From: Methanomassiliicoccales archaeon RumEn M2
GTDB taxonomy: Archaea; Thermoplasmatota; Thermoplasmata; Methanomassiliicoccales; Methanomethylophilaceae
NCBI GenBank assembly: GCA_001421175.1
Contig: LJKL01000013.1
Location: forward strand, 37,032-101,031
Length of the DNA stretch: 64,000 nucleotides
Direction: 5' to 3'
Below, in pieces: positions 61,594 through 64,000 of the stretch (the stretch's first letter is position 1; each line of letters begins with the position of its first letter). The notes below the pieces were generated by a model. The model was not told the origin of the DNA. It saw nothing but the letters and a program-made list of their open reading frames with translations, and searched no databases. Made by a program: the position numbers and the translations under genes.

Positions 61594-62628
61594 TCACAGA
61601 TAGGTGCCGTGCTCTATAGTGCACTCCTTAAGAGCCAGAATATTCTCCCGGGGCGTTTTGTAGGGGAACTCGCATCCTGGACCGATGATCAATCCCGGGT
61701 CGCCGTCCCATGCGGCCATCGTCTCTCTGACGCTTTTATCGATATCTTCCCGCGTTCCGTTCAGAAGGAGATCGGTGTGATCTATTCCCGCGATGAATGC
61801 CACATTGCTCTTCAGATCGCTTGTGATCTCCTCCATTCTCACGAATCTGAGATTCAGATGGATCGCCGTAGGTCCGATCTCCGATTGCGACTTCCAGAAT
61901 GGTTCGGCAGAGCAGTTATGGATGATCGTCCGGAGTCCCTTCTGATGGAACGAGTCTGCCCCGATCCTGAGATATTTCCTGTCGAACCGCTCATACGTAT
62001 CCAGGTCCATGAGCTCGTTCCCCGCTGTACCGTTCTCGATGAACACATCCTCCAATCCGATATCGGATATCCTCTCCCCGTAGGCCTCGGAGGATTCTGT
62101 CACGGCAGAGAGCACATGGTCCACGGCCGAAGGTTCTGTCAGGCATCCCATCAGCAGATGTTCCAGACCGATGATCTCGGAAGCGATGAGCATCGGAGCG
62201 TTGATGCATCCTATCACCGGCACTTCCCCCCGATAACGTTTCGTCATGATCTCCGCCGCTTCTATGGGGACTGACCAGAACCTGTCATCCATCGGGTCCA
62301 CTGCATGGATCTTGTCGATGTCGGACATGGGGACGTATTCGTCCACTCTCGGATAGAAGTCCCTCTCCGGGAACCTCCATGTCATGCCGTGGGCCTGCGC
62401 TTCCACCATTATGTCCCCCCAGCCAGCCATCACATTGTCGAATCCGTAGAGGTCGTATGCGGCCATGGAGATCCTCGAGAAGATCTCGGGATCATGGAAT
62501 CCGTCGTGCATTCTCAGCCCGGTTGACTGCAAAACCCATTTGGCGGCACCCAAATGCTGATAGAACAAAGGAACGCGGTCAGGGAGGCTTAGGTCAAGGG
62601 CAGAATGGAAACGGTCTGCAGAGATCAT
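61594..62628 (-). CDS. Uroporphyrinogen decarboxylase-family methyltransferase (MtaA/MtbA-like)
   Basis: A 344-residue TIM-barrel protein. The HxC...C zinc motif of methylcobamide:coenzyme M methyltransferases is seen as H237, C239 (IHNCSAEPF) and C319 (GPGCEFPYKTP). Such enzymes move a methyl group from a corrinoid protein to coenzyme M in methyl-based methanogenesis. No corrinoid protein or substrate methyltransferase gene is beside it, so its methyl source is unknown. Other members of the superfamily act on uroporphyrinogen, but they lack this zinc motif. Confidence 0.83.
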   Translation of the reverse strand: MISADRFHSALDLSLPDRVPLFYQHLGAAKWVLQSTGLRMHDGFHDPEIFSRISMAAYDLYGFDNVMAGWGDIMVEAQAHGMTWRFPERDFYPRVDEYVPMSDIDKIHAVDPMDDRFWSVPIEAAEIMTKRYRGEVPVIGCINAPMLIASEIIGLEHLLMGCLTEPSAVDHVLSAVTESSEAYGERISDIGLEDVFIENGTAGNELMDLDTYERFDRKYLRIGADSFHQKGLRTIIHNCSAEPFWKSQSEIGPTAIHLNLRFVRMEEITSDLKSNVAFIAGIDHTDLLLNGTREDIDKSVRETMAAWDGDPGLIIGPGCEFPYKTPRENILALKECTIEHGTYL

Positions 62629-62675
62629 ATGTTTCGAAGCGCGCTGTCCTTATTAATAACGAACCGCACGCGGCA

Positions 62676-63602
62676 TCAGACGGCTATTCTTCTGTGACGG
62701 TTTATTGCCAAAGATGCCACGATGGTTATCGTAAGGACTGCCAATATGAATATCAGCGATAACAGTACCGGCACATGGTAGAATCCGGATATCATCATCT
62801 TCACTCCGACAAAGATGAGTATCACCCCTATTCCGTACTTGAAGTAGGAGAATTTGGATATCACTCCCTTCAGAGCGAAGTACAGGGACCTAAGACCCAG
62901 TATCGCGAATATGTTGGAGGTGTAAGCTATGAACGGGTCCGAGGTCACAGCCAGGACCGCGGGCACGGAATCTATCGCGAACACTATGTCCGTGAATTCC
63001 AAGGCCAATATGGCGAGGAAGATCGGAGTAACATAAAGCAACCCGTTCTTTCTCACGAAGATCCTGCCGTCTTCCATGCAATCCGTGGTCCTCATGTGCT
63101 TGGCGGCGAATCTTATTATGAAATTCTCGTTCGGGTCTTTGATGGCGTCCTTCTTCACCATTGTCTTTATGGCAACTAATATCAGAAGCGCTCCGAAGAA
63201 GTACATCATGAAATCGAAGCGATGTAGCAGCTCGGCTCCTGCGAATATGAACGCCAGGCGGAATGCCATAGCACCTATGATCCCGTAGAACAGCGCTTCG
63301 TGCTGATACTCATCAGGTATGGCGAAGGCCTGGAATATGAGCAGGAAGACGAACATATTGTCCACGCTCAGGGTCTCCTCGATCACATAGGCGGCATAGT
63401 ATTCCATCGCAGAATCGGCGCCCATGTTCAGATAAACGAATATTCCGAAGATGATGGCCAGGGAGATCCAGAAACCGGTAAGCAGCAACGCCTTCTTGAG
63501 AGGAACGGCCTCCTTCTTACGGTTGAACACGAACAGGTCAAGGCAAAGCAGGAACAGGATCAGCAAGAAGAACAGTATCCAGTCCGTGACGCCTTCTACC
63601 AT
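62676..63602 (-). CDS. TerC-family membrane protein
   Basis: A 308-residue membrane protein with about nine spans. The two acidic motifs typical of TerC are ETLSVDNMFVFLLIFQAF and LALEFTDIVFAIDSVPAVLAVTSDPF. TerC proteins are linked to tellurite resistance and, more generally, to metal handling (often manganese) at the membrane. It lies upstream of the MtaA-like gene and divergent from nikR. Confidence 0.92.
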   Translation of the reverse strand: MVEGVTDWILFFLLILFLLCLDLFVFNRKKEAVPLKKALLLTGFWISLAIIFGIFVYLNMGADSAMEYYAAYVIEETLSVDNMFVFLLIFQAFAIPDEYQHEALFYGIIGAMAFRLAFIFAGAELLHRFDFMMYFFGALLILVAIKTMVKKDAIKDPNENFIIRFAAKHMRTTDCMEDGRIFVRKNGLLYVTPIFLAILALEFTDIVFAIDSVPAVLAVTSDPFIAYTSNIFAILGLRSLYFALKGVISKFSYFKYGIGVILIFVGVKMMISGFYHVPVLLSLIFILAVLTITIVASLAINRHRRIAV

Positions 63603-63718
63603 GGTCGGAGATTGGCAGAACCGATATAAATCTTATTGACGGAGCAATCCCTTTTGCCGTCGGTCCCGTCTCGAATGAACGATTATTTTTGTATTGATAA
63701 CCTTATAGCATCCCGGAC

Positions 63719-64000
63719 ATGGCAGTCGTAAGCATATCCTTGGATGAAGAGAGCGCCCTCGCCCTCGAGAATATAATGAGGTCTCTGGGTATAAAGAGCC
63801 GCAGCGAGGCTGTGCGATTCGCCATAAGCACGACCGACGCATCGCTGAAGGACATGGAGAGCATATCGGGGCGATGTTGAAGGCGTTCTCATCATAGTGC
63901 ATCCAGACCATAATGATTCGTGGCTGAGCATGATCCAGCACAGATATGACAGATGCATAAAGACCCAGCTGCACTCGCATCTGCATAACAGGAGATGCTT
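63719..64000 (+). CDS. nikR: Nickel-responsive regulator NikR, frameshifted and cut by the window end
   Basis: The N-terminal ribbon-helix-helix domain reads AVVSISLDEESALALENIMRSLGIKSRSEAVRFAI. The metal-binding ACT-like domain follows in another frame: VEGVLIIVHPDHNDSWLSMIQHRYDRCIKTQLHSHLHNRRC, with the His-His-His-Cys nickel ligands. One extra G in the gggg run at 63868-63871 splits them; without it the residues read SGDVEGV. The protein would repress nickel uptake genes when nickel is plentiful. The end lies outside the window. Confidence 0.87.

Noticed and set aside
63868..63871. Programmed frameshift in nikR or the other split genes
   Set aside because: The sites share no slippery heptamer or downstream structure, both gains and losses occur, and most are in single-base runs. 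Sequence error explains them better.
1..64000. CRISPR arrays, prophage, or replication origin
   Set aside because: No regularly spaced repeats, phage structural genes, Cdc6/Orc gene or origin-box cluster could be seen.

Overview
The window is archaeal chromosomal DNA, most likely from a methanogen of the Thermoplasmata branch (Methanomassiliicoccales or a close relative). Evidence: an archaeal ribosomal protein operon, aRF1, Cbf5, PurP, eL37, eL41, Sm-like protein and PAC2 protein; split or intron-bearing tRNA genes; an eL32 with an N-terminal helix-hairpin-helix extension; methanogenesis-linked heterodisulfide reductase subunits HdrC and HdrB; a MtaA-like methyltransferase; and a [NiFe]-hydrogenase maturation protease next to Ni-related genes. 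The order-level assignment is inference. GC is moderately high, and the insertion sequence and its surroundings are more AT-rich.

Layout. 1-7.2 kb: the end of the spc-type operon (eS4 tail, uL5, uS14, uS8, uL6, eL32, eL19, uL18, uS5, uL30, uL15, SecY, an Oxa1-superfamily DUF106 protein), running on into cytidylate kinase and Cbf5. 8.7-10.6 kb: three unknown co-oriented genes, two of them membrane proteins, and an unknown convergent gene. 10.7-19.6 kb: translation genes (TrpRS, PheRS alpha, D-aminoacyl-tRNA deacylase, aRF1, ArgRS) with UMP kinase, a winged-helix regulator and an acetyltransferase. 19.6-31.6 kb: lipoate ligase-like protein, PurP, an MgtE-like transporter with two PhoU/TrkA-C regulators, tRNA-Gln, adenylate kinase, a GlcD-type flavoprotein, an M50 protease, a PAPS-reductase/ferredoxin fusion and arginine decarboxylase. 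31.6-38 kb: PAC2 and M16 proteins, hydrogenase maturation protease, DUF1538 transporter, a LysR-like regulator and hdrCB. 38-45.8 kb: eS1, tRNA-Met, ArsA-like ATPase, AMMECR1, dihydroorotase, lsm-rpl37e-purF, tRNA-Ala. 45.9-50.9 kb: accessory segment with a truncated MFS-USP gene, an IS4-superfamily element and a precorrin-2 dehydrogenase. 51-57.9 kb: tRNA-Arg, eL41, tRNA-Trp, UPF0210/ACT pair, citramalate synthase, homoserine dehydrogenase with its ACT partner, a CARF-like regulator, tRNA-Ser. 58-64 kb: NAD synthetase, tRNA-Glu, an arsenic module (ArsR-ArsM fusion and ACR3), a MtaA-like methyltransferase, TerC and the start of NikR.

Three points stand out. First, eleven conserved genes are interrupted by what is in every case explained by one gained or lost base, often in a G, C or A run. 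In each case the corrected length matches the family, so base-calling error is the likely cause and the proteins are described here as reconstructed. Second, the tRNA genes hold informative introns: tRNA-Trp carries a 97-nt intron with a box C/D guide aimed at its own positions 34 and 39, and tRNA-Arg(TCT) appears to have a 24-nt intron in the T loop. Third, argS ends in TAG and is followed in frame and without a gap by an acetyltransferase gene, which matters if this lineage decodes UAG as pyrrolysine.
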